Origin: Cornus controversa
Lineage: Eukaryota; Streptophyta; Magnoliopsida; Cornales; Cornaceae
NCBI GenBank assembly: GCA_026545225.1
Contig: CM048853.1
Span: forward strand, 21,209,755-21,273,754
Length of the DNA stretch: 64,000 nt
Direction of reading: 5' to 3'
Shown here: positions 12,001-22,857 of the stretch, one piece after another
Numbering within the stretch: position 1 is the stretch's first letter
Layout of the letters: every line of letters begins with the position of its first letter
Program-made: the position numbers and the translations under genes
Notes under the pieces: generated by a model
Seen by the model: the letters and a program-made list of their open reading frames with translations, nothing else
Told to the model about the DNA's origin: nothing
The model's database searches: none

Positions 12001-13144
12001 ATTGAAGATTTCAGACATGTCAAACTTGATGCAGCTGCCACCGGAGTTGAAACAACTGCATTCTCTGAAGAAATTGATAATTTCAAAGATGCCGAACCTG
12101 AAGCAATTGCCGATGGAGTTGTGGAGACTAATAAATCTGGAAAGGTTGGAGATAGAAGAATGCGCAAGCCTTGTGTCATTTCCAGACTCTTCATTGCCGC
12201 CGTCTCTCAAGACTCTGGAGATCAGAAAGTGTTCATCTCTTGTCTCTTTCCGGGTTGGTGTAGTGCCTGCCACATTGAAAAAGATTTACATCTCTGGTTG
12301 CGAGAAATTGGAGTTTCCCATAATGTCCGATGAAATGGAGCCCTGCTCCACATCCATTGAACATTTGAAGATATACAATGGCTGTGATTCTCTCAAATCT
12401 CTATCATTGCATTTCTTCTCGAATCTTCGTTCTCTCCATATATCAAGGTGTAAAATTTTTGAAACCCTTTCGGTTCCAGCCCCTTCGAACCTGACAAATA
12501 TTTTGATCAACAAATGCCCTATAATGGTATCATTTCCCCATGGAGGATTGCCCACTCCCAATCTGAAGTCTCTTACAGTCCAAGACTGCAAGAATCTGAA
12601 GTTCTTGCCGCAAAGAATGCACATCCAGCTCCCATCTCTGAAATCATTGACTATAAGGAAGTGTCCAGAAGTTGAATCCTTTCCAGACGGAGGCTTGCCT
12701 GTTAACATACTTCAACTTGAGATCCAAGATTGCGAGAAACTCATGACGCGCCGCAAGGAGTGGGGTTTGTGTAGACTCCCCTCTCTTGAAGAGTTCACCA
12801 TTAGCGGTAAATATGAAGAAGAAGTGTTGGAGTCATTTCCGGAGGAGTGGCTGTTGCCCATCACTCTTACCTCTCTTTGCATCCGCTTTCTTCCAAATCT
12901 GAAATCATTGAACTACAAGGGCCTTCAACACCTCACCTCTCTTACATGTCTACACATCTGGAACTGCCCTAAGCTACCCTTCTTGCCAGAAGAGGGGCTG
13001 CCCAACTCCCTCTCTTTCCTGCAAATACGCTTCTGTCCATTGCTGAAAGAACTTTACCAGGGGCAGAATGCAAAAGATTTGACCAACCTTGCTCGGATCC
13101 GCCATATAGAGCTCCAGGATGAAGACATTGTAAACTTGGAGTGA
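9077..13144 (+). CDS. CC-NB-ARC-LRR disease resistance protein (RPP13-like/R1-type NLR)
   Basis: An intracellular immune receptor of the coiled-coil NLR class. Such proteins detect pathogen effectors and switch through ADP/ATP exchange in NB-ARC. The frame is open for 1355 codons without an intron. A coiled-coil Rx-N domain occupies about residues 1-150. Then come the P-loop GMGGVGKTT (about 199-207), kinase-2 LLVLDDVW (about 272-279), RNBS-B (IIVTTRNE), GLPLA (about 365), RNBS-D CFAYCSIF (about 420) and MHD (MHDLIHD, about 487). The rest is LRRs to the C-terminus, ending in LEVNxx-type C-rich repeats. All nucleotide-binding motifs are intact. I chose the ATG at 9077 because MAELSLLSAFLQVLFDRIAS is the usual start of this family. 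The upstream ATG at 8993 adds a CT-tract-encoded SLSLSPS segment that mimics a signal peptide. It is probably functional, although expression is unknown. No second NLR is present in the window. Confidence 0.93.
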   Translation: MAELSLLSAFLQVLFDRIASRDFINLFSGRKDSDKLLKKLKATLGALEAVVNDAEDKQFTSRAVKDWLDELKDDVFHADDLLDEIATKALQSKLKADESAQGSRNQVWDLVSTFTSQFSEGIESRIEEIIDRLDDFVKRKDILGLKGYVGRKQSQGQETTSLVDETGVYGRDEDKKKIIELLLSDGLTTNEVSVIPIVGMGGVGKTTLAQLVYNDARVEQNFDMKAWVSVSDEFDVSVITKKIVEAVTASSSDTNNLNSLQIKLKASLTGKKFLLVLDDVWNDNYNDWDLLRRPLRFGATKSMIIVTTRNETVARIMRTVPIHHLEQLSFEDCRSLFVKHAFQNGNYTAHPDLEIVGNEIVKKCQGLPLAVKSLGGLLRFKLDIEEWENILKSEIWDLQSGILPALRLSYHYLPSHLKRCFAYCSIFLKYHYFEKEKLVQLWIDEGFVPRQPKGNKSMEDEGSSYFFELLSRSFFQRLRGTSTFFVMHDLIHDLAKFISREFCFRLESDHDKPSDLSKVRHFSYVQAEYDAFEKFNFVNNAKYLRTFISFFCFGKQNFLSSKVLHDMLPNLTYLRVLSLREYQIFELPQTIDNLIHLRHLDLSETRLKLLPDSVSTLCNLQTLDLSWCQDLIKLSVDIGKLINLRHLNVSCTGLTELPVDLGKLINLHYLNVVDTRLTKLPEDLRKLINLHYLDTTKTELTEMPMQMSKLVLLQHLTDFVVGKEAGSRISELGALHHLHGKLSILQLQNVSNSRDALEANFKDKKHLEELELEWSGDVDDPQNESDVLDNLKPHTNLKYLTIAGFGGTRLPDWLGDVSFSNIVRLWLFNFENCDSLPPLGQLPSLKHLQICGMEEVSQVGQEFYGDASLIIPFQSLETLSFENIAEWQEWDAFGVGEFSCLLELTLFRCPNLIGELPNHFPCLRTLKISQCQSLEFDEVGLQLQHLSSLQQLEISNMPNLMELPQELQNLCSLQELKISDMSNLMQLPPELKQLHSLKKLIISKMPNLKQLPMELWRLINLERLEIEECASLVSFPDSSLPPSLKTLEIRKCSSLVSFRVGVVPATLKKIYISGCEKLEFPIMSDEMEPCSTSIEHLKIYNGCDSLKSLSLHFFSNLRSLHISRCKIFETLSVPAPSNLTNILINKCPIMVSFPHGGLPTPNLKSLTVQDCKNLKFLPQRMHIQLPSLKSLTIRKCPEVESFPDGGLPVNILQLEIQDCEKLMTRRKEWGLCRLPSLEEFTISGKYEEEVLESFPEEWLLPITLTSLCIRFLPNLKSLNYKGLQHLTSLTCLHIWNCPKLPFLPEEGLPNSLSFLQIRFCPLLKELYQGQNAKDLTNLARIRHIELQDEDIVNLE
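10982..11191 (+). repeat. Three tandem 69-72 bp LRR repeats in the NLR
   Basis: Units 10982-11050, 11051-11119 and 11120-11191 each encode the pattern DxGKLINLxxLNVxxTxLTxLP or a close variant. Their DNA is much more alike than neighbouring LRRs, which indicates local duplication within the exon. The reading frame is preserved. Confidence 0.85.
11921..12136 (+). repeat. Three tandem 72-bp LRR repeats in the NLR
   Basis: Units 11921-11992, 11993-12064 and 12065-12136 each encode one 24-residue LRR: LQQLEISNMPNLMELPQEL, LQELKISDMSNLMQLPPEL and LKKLIISKMPNLKQLPMEL. All keep the frame. Such units can expand or contract by unequal exchange and would change LRR number. Confidence 0.88.
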
Positions 13145-13570
13145 AATTCATTCTCACATTGGATCCTTCATTCCTTCTAGTTTTTGTTCGCCTTGGAAAA
13201 GCTCTGTCAGGTAATTGTTTTACTCCTGATACAATATAACAAAAAATTGCTACATATGTTTCTTCTATCTATTAATTATATTTCCCTTTCATATTAAACA
13301 TCAGTGGTGTGGGTGTCTTTTGGACCACTGGCAAGACTGTTATGACATGTCCAGATGAATCCTCACCTTTCTCAACATTGACATTGCGGCAAAATTTAAT
13401 TCCTCAGTCATCAGGTATGTGCCTCCACATTGGGGAGACACCATCTTAATTATTGTTTATTTTTCAACGTATATGATGCTTCTGACAAGTTTGTCATCAA
13501 CACTATCATGCTTAATAAGTCTTGTTTAGTTTGAAGGATTGTTGCCAACCAAAATAATCTTCTCTTGCAG
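13145..13570 (+). other. Probable 3'UTR of the NLR with two introns
   Basis: After the TGA stop there are two well-formed candidate introns: 13211-13304 (CAG|GTAATT ... ATCAG) and 13415-13570 (CAG|GTATGT ... TTCTCTTGCAG). Introns after the stop are known in this NLR class. The splice sites were read by eye and need transcript support. Confidence 0.4.
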
Positions 13571-14168
13571 CAAAGAGATCTTTTGGCTATGTTAACAATG
13601 ACAGAATTGAGAGGCAAATGTAGAAGGAAAGGAAAGGAAAAACAAATCCACTGTAAAAGTTTTTGATGTCTTTACAGGTTTGCTGCCATTTTCTCATTGC
13701 TTCATATGGGAAATTGGGTTTTTTCTAAGTTACAAAAATCCCCTCTTTTCAGATTTCTTTCATTTTTTAATTTTCCCCACAGTTTCCAAGTACAACCATA
13801 CAAGGAAAAAAAATAAAATTTGAAACACTCAGTAACTTCTTTAAGGTGGGAATAAGATATAACAAATGGGTAGGACAACCAAGAGAAATTCAATGGCTTT
13901 ATGGGATAATCGGTATGCTTTCTGCGTGGGCAGGCCCAGCGCTATCCAAGATTCCAATCAATGTAGTGCACAGAACAAAGGAAACAAGAATGGTAGGAGT
14001 TTTAGACAATGATCTGAGTAACAAGAAAAAATGGAGCTCCAATCTGTAGCATTCTCCATCTTTCCTTTTTGGTTTCAAAGTTCCATTGGATATCTTTGAC
14101 TTTCTTGAAGATTGTGGCATCTACAGTGTACAACAGACATTGTTGACAGAGGGGCAACATTAATATCT
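13571..14168. other. No gene recognised downstream of the NLR
   Basis: Short frames on both strands at 13702-14120 show no family motif. The segment may be further 3' transcribed sequence of the NLR. Confidence 0.4.
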
Positions 14169-16745
14169 GGTGAGTCATAGTTTCAATACAGATAATGGAT
14201 CACAAACAGTTCATCTGAGCAATTCCGATCATTCTGACATTCTTGAGATCTATTTCATTGTCTTTGTGAATTTGATAGCAAGATCTATGAAGTTCTCTCT
14301 CAATTAATCTTACTTGACCTCTTAAGAACATATTCTGGAACAGAATTTGATAGAGAGACTGATGAATCTTTCCCTCAATTTCACTTGGACTAGCCACTCA
14401 GGCACACATTCAAGCAAGACTTACTAATTATTATTTTTTATTAAGTACTATTATTTATTTGATGATAATTCCACAAATGTTTGTAAATCTAGATATCTTC
14501 TTCGAGCGCTATGGTTTATATATAATATACTCCCTAAGCTATATATTGCAGGTCCCATTTGCTTTGGGTTTAATGGCAGTATGCATGCTGGAATGGAACT
14601 GAGAGATAATTCATATGCGTTTTGAGCTCACATGAACCTAGGCATGATATGGAGTTGCCAAATTGACTCTATGATGAGGTAGGCAAGTTGTCTTGCACCT
14701 TTTCAAAATTATGCAGAGTTTTTTAGAATCATTCTCGTACTTGAATTTTGCATTATCATATTTGACAGTCTGAACTTTTGTCCTTAAACCAAGTGATGGC
14801 TCAAAAGATATGTTAATTTAAGCCAGACACAACTAATCTTATAATTATATACACTTAGGGTGAAACTAACTGAAATTCAAATTGGGCTGTAACTATTAAC
14901 AGTTTGGGATGGAGTTTGACTTGTATCTGCTATTCTCTTTCTATATTCATTGCCCTTGCCTCATGAGCATATGTCATGCATGATGTGGAAAATCCATACG
15001 ATCACGATCATGCCAGAAAGAGTACTCTTCACACGCACACATGCCTTTCAAATCTTGTTAATTATAAAAATATCCGAGTACCAAATTTGAGTCAATTAAT
15101 AAAAGACCTCTAGAGTCTAGCCAATGCATAGTGCTAAACATTTTCTCACAAAGCTTATCCAAAGACAACACCTACAAAAAAAAAAAAAAAAGAGTTAAAA
15201 ACACACAGAAGCAGAAAAAAGAGAAAATAACTAAATCCATCACCAAGGCCTATGCATACAAGTCCTTAGCATTAATAATATACCACCCTTTCAATATTCT
15301 TTATATGTCTTGGCCTCATGCACCAACTTTGGCCATACATTATAATTTGCATGAGTTGTCGGTTACTTTTAGTTATTTGATTAAATTCTCCTCATATTTG
15401 TAAACTTGATTTCTTTTGTAAGTGTCATGGTGGTCAATAACAGACTTGCTAAGCTATGTGATCTGCGTTGGTAGAAACATCAATTTGCTTTGGGTTTTAT
15501 GAGGCAAGAAGGGAACTAAAGCATGTTTCATGTGCCCTGCAGCTCACATGGACCTGGGCATGACCTGAAATTGGATTCATTTAACACTATGATAAGGTAG
15601 GCAATATTGACTAGCATATGTTCAAAACACATGCAAACTTCAATTTGATTCATTTTTGGTGAATATTCAATTACATTGTGTCCAACTAGCTTAGATTGAT
15701 TTCAGTATTTATTTTGGAGTCATTGTTTAGGTTCAATCCTAAAAGCTCAGCTTGCAAGTATGAGAACATGGGTCCTAGTACTATGCATTGGTTGGTACAG
15801 AACTGAGCCATTGTGACATGGTGTTTGGCTTAAAATTTGCGTCAGGTGTGCCACAGTCTGAATCAACTCAAAGAAATAGCCAAACTATCCCTAATGGTAA
15901 CACGAATCTGGAAAATCCAGTTTTTTCCTTCAAGTTCTTGCCACGTGGCCGAATCTGGAAAATCCAGATTTTGGTGCAAACACATGGTAAGCATGGGATC
16001 TATTTGGGTGGGGTGTCTCAGAACTTTAGCTACTTTATTTTTTGAAACTCTCCATTTCTGACATATATCTTGGATGCTTTTGCAGAGACATATGGATGTG
16101 AGTTGATTCTGATGTTAAAATTCTTGTGGAATAAGAGAAGCATTGATCTTTAGTAAGTCATATTTTTAATACAGACATTGTCCTTGTGAATTTGATAGCG
16201 AGATTTATGGCTCTCTTTCTTAATTTCACTGACATGAGCCACACATGTTTAAATTATAGTTTGCAAGACTTATTATTTAATTTTATTCATTTGATGACAA
16301 TTCACCATATGCTTGTAAATCTAGATATCTTCTTCCAGCATTATGTTTTGTATATAATATACTCCCTAATCTAAGAGAGAACTCGTACGCTTTTAATTTC
16401 AGCTCAGATGAAGCTAGGCATGATGTGAAGTTGTCCAATTGATTCTATGATGAGGTATACATGTTATGTCGTCTTGCATCTTTTCAAAACTCATGCAGGT
16501 TTCTGTTAGAAATCATTTTTGGTGAATATATCAGTATGTCAAAGCCACCGGGACATGGTTACAAAGGCATTTGTAGGGGTTGAGTGTGAGTTTTGAGTTC
16601 AATTCACTTTGAGTTTATTGCGTTAGCATATCCCTCTATTTTTAGTAATGGCGTTGTGCATGTTGGAAGAGAAAGAGAAAACTCACATGCCTTCTGGGTT
16701 CGAATGAACCCAGGCATGATGTGAACTTGCCCGATTAATTTTATA
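14169..16745. repeat. Four diverged copies of a non-coding segment
   Basis: A segment with GTGAATTTGATAGC..., AAATCTAGATATCTTCTTC, ATATAATATACTCCCTAA and the landmark AGGCATGATxTG(G/A)A(G/A)(T/C)TTGCC recurs in the same orientation. Copies are at 14169-14720 and 16150-16510 (longest), about 15490-15640, and about 16640-16745 (short). No coding sequence is supported in or between them; small frames at 15131-16061 have no recognisable product. The copies may be remnants of duplicated NLR 3' flanks, which is inference. Confidence 0.7.
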
Positions 16746-17708
16746 AGAGCCGTGATACACAAGTCGAATTCGGCAGTTTTTGAATGAGTAGATATGAGAG
16801 GGGTGATGATGTTATCGTGATGATGCCGTGATGATAGAATCTCCACTATCACATAAACTCATTCGAAAACTGTCAAAAGTCGGAGGATTTATCATTTTTC
16901 ATTTTATAAAAGAAAAAATTAGATTTTGGTGACCAAATTTTAAAAAAATTGTTTTATTGGGACTTTAAATTCAATAAAAGGTAAATAGTGACCAAATTTG
17001 AAAAATAATTGTCAATAAATGACCATTTAATTTTAATGATCAAAATACCCTTTCTTCGTCTTTTCAAGCTCTATCCCCAAATATCATAAACTTCAAAAAA
17101 ATAAAGTTGAAAACATAACTTATTCCTCACCTTCCAATACTTTCTTCGTTGTAATCAAGATGAAAACTTAGTTGAAATATAATAATTTATAATATAATTA
17201 AATTTCTGGTCTTAAATAAAATAGAATGCCAAAACTGCATGGATTGATCCAAAATAGCTGAAATGAAAACTTTATCGAGTTGAAGTTACAAGGCAACTTA
17301 ATTTGTATAAGAGGTCCCAGTGAAAAAGTAGAAAAACATGATACAATTCTATGGTGGGATAGGTAAGGAAGAGAGTCATTTAGGTGATTGAAAATCCTCA
17401 GTCGGTGGAACTCATATTGCAGGATCATCTTCTACAACCCCTCAATATTCAGTGCTAAAAAGAAGAGGAAACATAAATTCTTCTTGTGGAGCCTAGGGTG
17501 GATCTCTTCTAATCATTCGCCACATTGACATGAGCACCGAGAGAGGCAACCTTTTCACAGTAATAAACTTTGTCCATTTTGATTAATTATACATATTTCT
17601 ATATAATCAATTTATATATATATTACGTATCAAATCCAAACTTAAAAAATTAGATTTAATTTTTTGAAGTTTCTAATTGAGAATGGGGTTTGAGAAGATG
17701 AAGAAAGG
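16746..17708. other. Intergenic, no gene recognised
   Basis: AT-rich DNA with short frames only (16604-16852 and 17198-17428 on the - strand). Neither contains a recognisable motif. Confidence 0.4.
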
Positions 17709-18745
17709 TGTAATACGTCGTAATTTTGAGGTTATTTAATTTTAATTTTAATTCTTTATTTGGTAAATTGTTTATTGGGTGTTTTAAATACTTTATTTGT
17801 TAAATTGTTTATTGGGTGTTTTAAATGCTTTATGTGTTTTTTTTTTGTCTTAAATTGTTTATTGAGTGTCTTAAATGCTTTAGGTTGTTTTATTTTTATT
17901 TTATTTATTTTTTTAGTTGGACTATGCTTTTGTATTTTTCTTTTATTTTAATTCTTTTCCAGATTGGGCTAGGGAGAGTTTAGTTTTGAGTTGAGTTTGG
18001 GCTGGAGTATAATTGTTTAGGTGTTAGACTAAGTGTATATTTATTATTATGGGCTAGGATTTATTATTATTTTTTTTATTTTTAATTATTTTAGAATTTT
18101 ATTAGTTTTCTAAAGAAAAAAAAGAAAAAGATAATAGTTAGGGTTTCTGTCGCTTTCACGCATAGAGAGGGAAAGAATAGTAGACACAAGAGAGGAGGGA
18201 GAGAAGGAATGATTCTTTGAGACGAGTTCTTGTTTATCGAAAGGTAAGTTCAATATTTTCACTTCCCCTCTGAACTTGAAAACATAGATTACATTTAGTG
18301 TTGTTTGATTGTATATGTGTGCATATATTTATGTATGAAGTTCTGTATGAATATGAATAGTAGTATGGAATTCTGTTTAATTTCTTATATAAATTCGTGT
18401 GAAAGATCCTTGAAAATATATATAGGTGTATGGATATATATATATATATATATATGTTGTATGTATATACAAGCATGAAATTTGTATGAACATGAACCTA
18501 TGGTTGTTGAAGGATAATCCGTTTCCTTTTGTGTTGTTCTTGCTCTGGTAAATGACCCTTGATCATTAGAAATCAGATTGTTGAGAAATTTGGATTTAAT
18601 TTTGAATTCTAGTTGAAGAACCATAGAAGTTGAAATATTAGGGATTTTTGATTCAGGCTATGATTGAAGAGGTTTTTTTGTACCAATAGGTAGCTTAGAC
18701 CGAGAAGAAAAGTTTAGTGTCAAAATGGAGGCAAACGGAGGCCGG
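17709..18745 (+). mobile_element. Ty3/gypsy LTR and leader, degraded
   Basis: The segment starts with TGTAATACGTCGTAATTTTG, similar to the TGTAATACC start of chromovirus LTRs. It continues through an AT/T-rich stretch with three tandem copies of TAAATTGTTTATTGGGTGTT (17761-17885) to a purine-rich leader, then GC-rich DNA from about 18725. It lies immediately upstream of gag. No clean LTR end or tRNA primer site was found, so the borders are uncertain. Confidence 0.4.
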
Positions 18746-18889
18746 GAGTGGCCGGAAGAGCTGCCGAAACCCGGTTGTACGCACAGGAACAACGCGCTAT
18801 GGCTGGGAAAGAAGATGACCCAACCACAGCGCGATGCCCACGTGCACCGCAGACGCATGGCACGCGTGCAACGGCCTCTGGTGGCCGGC

Positions 18890-19770
18890 GGGGACTAGAC
18901 AATGAGCAGGAGTTTAACAGTCTCTCTTTGTTTGCATATGAGAAGGTGAACACTGAAGAAAAGAAGAAGAACTGCTTCATAAATGGTTTGAATTGGCATA
19001 TTCGACGGGCTATTGTGGGTATTTCAGCTTATACCACTTATGCTCAGGTGGTTGATGTTGTACTGCAACACTGTCAGTTGAGGAGGGATTACAGGAAAGG
19101 AAAGGGGGAGAAACGAAACGACAAGGACTCCGCTAGTCAGATAGTGGAGAGGAGAAATGGAAATGGCGGGAGGCAGTTTGACCGGGGTAGTTACCTAGGG
19201 CAGCAACCGTGGAAGAAACATAGAGGTCGTGGTGATGTTTAGAAAGGGGAAGCCTCTACTCACAGGAAACAAAATGGAATACCGTAGACGGGTCAGTCTC
19301 AGCCTTAGGAAAATCAGTTGAGGAGGCCTACTGGTACATTCAGAGGAAATTGTTATGGATGTGGTGAGCTTGGGCATTTAGTCAGGTTTTGCCCCAATAC
19401 TAATCTGGGATAGTTTGGTCAGTAGGGGCAGAGGCAGCAACCACCCTTGTTAGCACCCCAAGTTCCACGAATTCAAACTCAGAACCGACCAGCTTTACCA
19501 GCACCGCCACCGCCTGTGGGGCAACCTGGTCAGCAGATGCACTATGGGAGGGTCTACAACGTCATGCCATATGATGTGCAGGCTCCTCAAGCAATTGAGG
19601 GTATGTTTTTGATCAATGGTAAACTTGGTCGTGTTTTATTCGATACTGGTGCATCCCTTTCTTTTGTATCTTGATCATTTGTTTGATTATCTGGTATACT
19701 CATTCAGCAGTGTAGTTCTTCATTTAGTATTGCTACACCATTGGTAGAAGTTAGTAGCATAAGCAGTTTA
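18890..19770 (+). pseudogene. Ty3/gypsy gag-protease pseudogene
   Basis: The gag core reads EFNSLSLFAYEKVNTEEKKK and FINGLNWHIRRAIVG (18908-19020). It is followed by an RNA-binding region, a CX2CX4HX4C knuckle (CYGCGELGHLVRFC, about 19350-19391), a proline-rich linker, and a retropepsin start with LFDTGASLSFVS (about 19639-19674). The tail SFSIATPLVE reaches about 19750. In-frame stops at 19240, 19285 and 19410, and after FVS at 19672, kill the frame. The N-terminal part of gag is replaced by a GC-rich segment (18748-18890). Reverse transcriptase and integrase are missing downstream. Confidence 0.82.
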
Positions 19771-20690
19771 AAAGATAGACAACATGTGCACTAATTAATG
19801 GACAGCAAGTTCAGCATTAATAAGACAACAATTAAACAACAATTTGAACAGCAATTTTCAGCATAAAAAATCAACAAAGTTAACAAAAAATTCCAACATA
19901 AAAAATCAACAAAGTTAAGAGCAATTTTCAGCATTTTTAATTGAAGAAATCAACACATTGAGCATTATAATGCAACAAATTTAGAAACATTAAAAACCAA
20001 TTTTCCAAAGCAGATTTTATAGAACAGCAAACATCAATAGAAATTTTCAGAGTACTTCTTCAACTCATAATCAACTAAAGTGGTCATTCATCACTTACAA
20101 AGTGTAAGAACTAATGTATGAGAAATCAATGCAAGAAACATCTATGAAATTCTGATTCAGGTCTTTGTTAAATCAGATTTTGGGGAAAGACGTATCTAAC
20201 TGCACAGAGAAGAAATAATACCCTTAACAGATTTTTTCGAAAGCAACTTAGAAATTCAGTTTAATAGATTTTTTGAAAGCAACTCAAGGATTAGATCAAA
20301 CTTACGTGATTCAGAAAATACAAAACAAAGATTGATCAATTTAGATGTCATGCCACAAGTGAATGAACATAATCAATTCAAAGCAGATTTTAGGCACATA
20401 AAATACATAATATGTATTCAGTGCATGAACACAAATTTTAGAATTTCAGAATGAAGAATACAACTCATAAGAATACAAAAAAATAAAAATAGAATCAGAT
20501 CATGAAGAATCAACGCTTAGGCCTGTGTTGAGTGAAGAGAAGACATTAGAAAGCATATACCCAAATGTTTGAATCTGAGATGAACAAAAGAATACCAGCA
20601 AATCAACAAGAATGAAAATGAAACAGATTGGGGTTCTACGTTACTAGATCAGGGTGACAATGGCTTGAGTCTTTTCGCAGATTGCCGACA
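19771..20690. other. AT-rich non-coding DNA
   Basis: A-rich on the + strand with repeated CAGCAATTTTCAGCATAAAAAATCAAC-like words (19780-19960). No coding, RNA or element end was recognised. Confidence 0.4.
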
Positions 20691-20698
20691 ACGAGAAG

Positions 20699-21864
20699 CA
20701 GGGGCGGAGCCAGAAAATTTAGTTTGGGGGGCCAAATTTACATTATGTAATTAAAATTTGAAAATATTAGCAACCAATTGTAATATAATTTTTTTAAATT
20801 TTAGTTATAGTATTATATATCTTGAGAAATTTGTTTAGGAAAAAAATTTTCAAAATTGAGAAAAATGCAACTTAGATATTTAGACAGAAAATTGATGTGA
20901 GAAAGAAAAAAATTGAGAAGATAAAACAATAAGTTACAACTAAAAAGTGAAGAGGTAAAGAAAAAAAATTAGTAACCCAATTTTCCTTCAACAATTAATT
21001 GTTTCAGTTTCTCATAAAACAATTTTTAGAAAAAGATTTTGAGTAATTTGATTCCACTTCGGAAATATATATTTGATTAAAAAAAAATTAACTAAACAAA
21101 ATCTCACAAGTTTTAACAAAACAAGATTATTTTTTTAGTGGCTTATACATAAATTAGTCATAGAACTTGTTATTTGTTAGTAAATGACCATTAAAAGTTT
21201 TAGTATATACGATCATTGTTGTGGTTTACAATCTCACAACACTTGTTTTTCCTCCTTTCAATTTGTCATTTAGCAAATAAAGATTGATATATAATTCTAG
21301 ATGTTTTTCTTGTAAACATCAATTTACAAAAATATTTGATAAGAAAGATTCATGCATTTTTATTGAATATGAGGAGACATTAGTGTATTTTTCTTTTGAA
21401 TTAATATAATAGATATTGTACATGTGCATATGTAAATGAAATAACGATTTGTTGTAATAAGGATTACAATATTGATGAACTTAAATTTTTATTTCACAAT
21501 ATTTGGACGTTTAAAAGTATGGTTACAAGGTCTAAGTTTAATTTTTTTATATAGTTTTCAAAGGGGACACAAGCTAAATTTATTTTCAAATTCTCTATTT
21601 GGGGTCAATATATGAGTGTTTTGAAAAGATTTGGGAGGGGCTAAATTGAAATTTTTAATAAATCTTAGGATATTATTTAAAATTAATTATTTTTTTAGGG
21701 GTATAATAAAAAAAATTTTGAAAATGGGGGGGGGGGCAAATTGAAATTTTTAATAAATCTTAAGGTATTATTTAAAATTAATTATTTTTTTATGGGTATA
21801 ATAAAAAAAATTTAAAAAATTGGGGGGGCCATGGGCCCCCTAGCACCCCCTGGCTCCGGCCCTG
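20699..21864. mobile_element. hAT-like non-autonomous element (1166 bp)
   Basis: The terminal inverted repeats are CAGGGGCGGAGCCAG (20699) and CTGGCTCCGGCCCTG (to 21864). The flanking 8-bp target duplication is ACGAGAAG (20691-20698 and 21865-21872). The ends and the 8-bp duplication fit hAT. The interior is AT-rich and non-coding. A roughly 95-bp segment with AAATTGAAATTTTTAATAAA is tandemly duplicated near the right end (about 21640-21825). Confidence 0.88.
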
Positions 21865-21872
21865 ACGAGAAG

Positions 21873-22542
21873 GGCTTTTGTCTCTCGGTTTATACCAGCG
21901 GCGAAGAAGGCTGCCATCACTCTTTCTCTCACTATATAAGCTGATTCACCTCATTCTCTCTCAGTTTATATCTCTCGCTGCCTCTCTCTCATTCCCTTTT
22001 CTTGCTTCTTTTCTTCTTCTTGCTATCAAGGAGTAAAGCTGTGTATATTTTCGCTCACTCAACCCAGCAGAGAAGGAGACTATTTATAAGGCCCCTTTTT
22101 CTTTAACCTAATCACTACCCATATATATCTATAAGTATATGTTATATATAAATGTGCCCCAGCCGAACCAACATCTCCTCTTTATGTATATATATATATC
22201 TATATATATATTTCACACAAATCAGCACATTATCTTTCTCATTTAAATATTACAAAACTACCACCACCCACATAAATGAAACAATTATGTCAAAGCATAT
22301 GTGGCCCCCATTTTTCATTTTCTTCTTTTTAAAAATACAAGCAACTCTAATGAGTGAAATTCCCAAATTACCCCTGCATTTAAAAAATGCAAAACAAGAT
22401 AATTAATTAAATTAAATTGTGCAATTAGACCCAGCAAATATATTTAGAAACAAATGACACAAATAGCCCAACGAATCCTTTTTGACATTAAAACTTGGAC
22501 AAACATGCTCATGGGCTTTCGGACCATCACATTATATTTGTA
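21873..22542. other. Promoter-like, pyrimidine-rich DNA; no gene
   Basis: CTCTCT-rich stretches with a TATA-like CTATATAAGC (about 21934) and (TA)n near 22183-22210. No start codon with a sensible frame follows. It could be an LTR or a leftover promoter, but the identity is unknown. Confidence 0.35.
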
Positions 22543-22857
22543 GTCATACTTGAAAAAGGAGAAATCATACCTATATCCCTGGTTATAATCATTTTTATTA
22601 TTGGTGAAGTTTGTGATAACTGTAAAATGTTGATTAAATTTATAATATTTAACTTACAAATTATTTTGCATGGTAAAATTTTTGTGATTTTTTTTATTCT
22701 CAGGTAGCTATAGGTGACAGGGAGGACAGGGAAATGATTTTGCCCCCTACGTTAGTTCTGGAAAACCTTTTAGCAAATAATTTTCTTCAACTAATTTTCT
22801 GAAAAGAATGATCGATTATCTGGTGAGCGTATAAAAGCTTTTCTTGTTGAGGCTTGC
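22543..22857 (+). pseudogene. Inverted HD2-type fragment at the array's left edge
   Basis: The only HD2-type segment in the window lying on the + strand. It reads LEKGEIIPIS, then an intron with GT..CAG ends, then VAIGDREDREMILPP and LVLENLL. All other copies lie on the - strand. The right breakpoint is GGCTTGC|TTAAGG, where the direct-orientation sequence of the same exon resumes. This is a simple micro-inversion of about 315 bp. Confidence 0.8.

Noticed and set aside
11853..12708. Several overlapping frames on both strands inside the NLR
   Set aside because: Shadows of the LRR coding sequence; the repeats keep alternative frames open by chance.
18234..18476. Tyr/Ile-rich frame around 18.4 kb (and similar at 8.1 kb)
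   Set aside because: Products of TA microsatellites.
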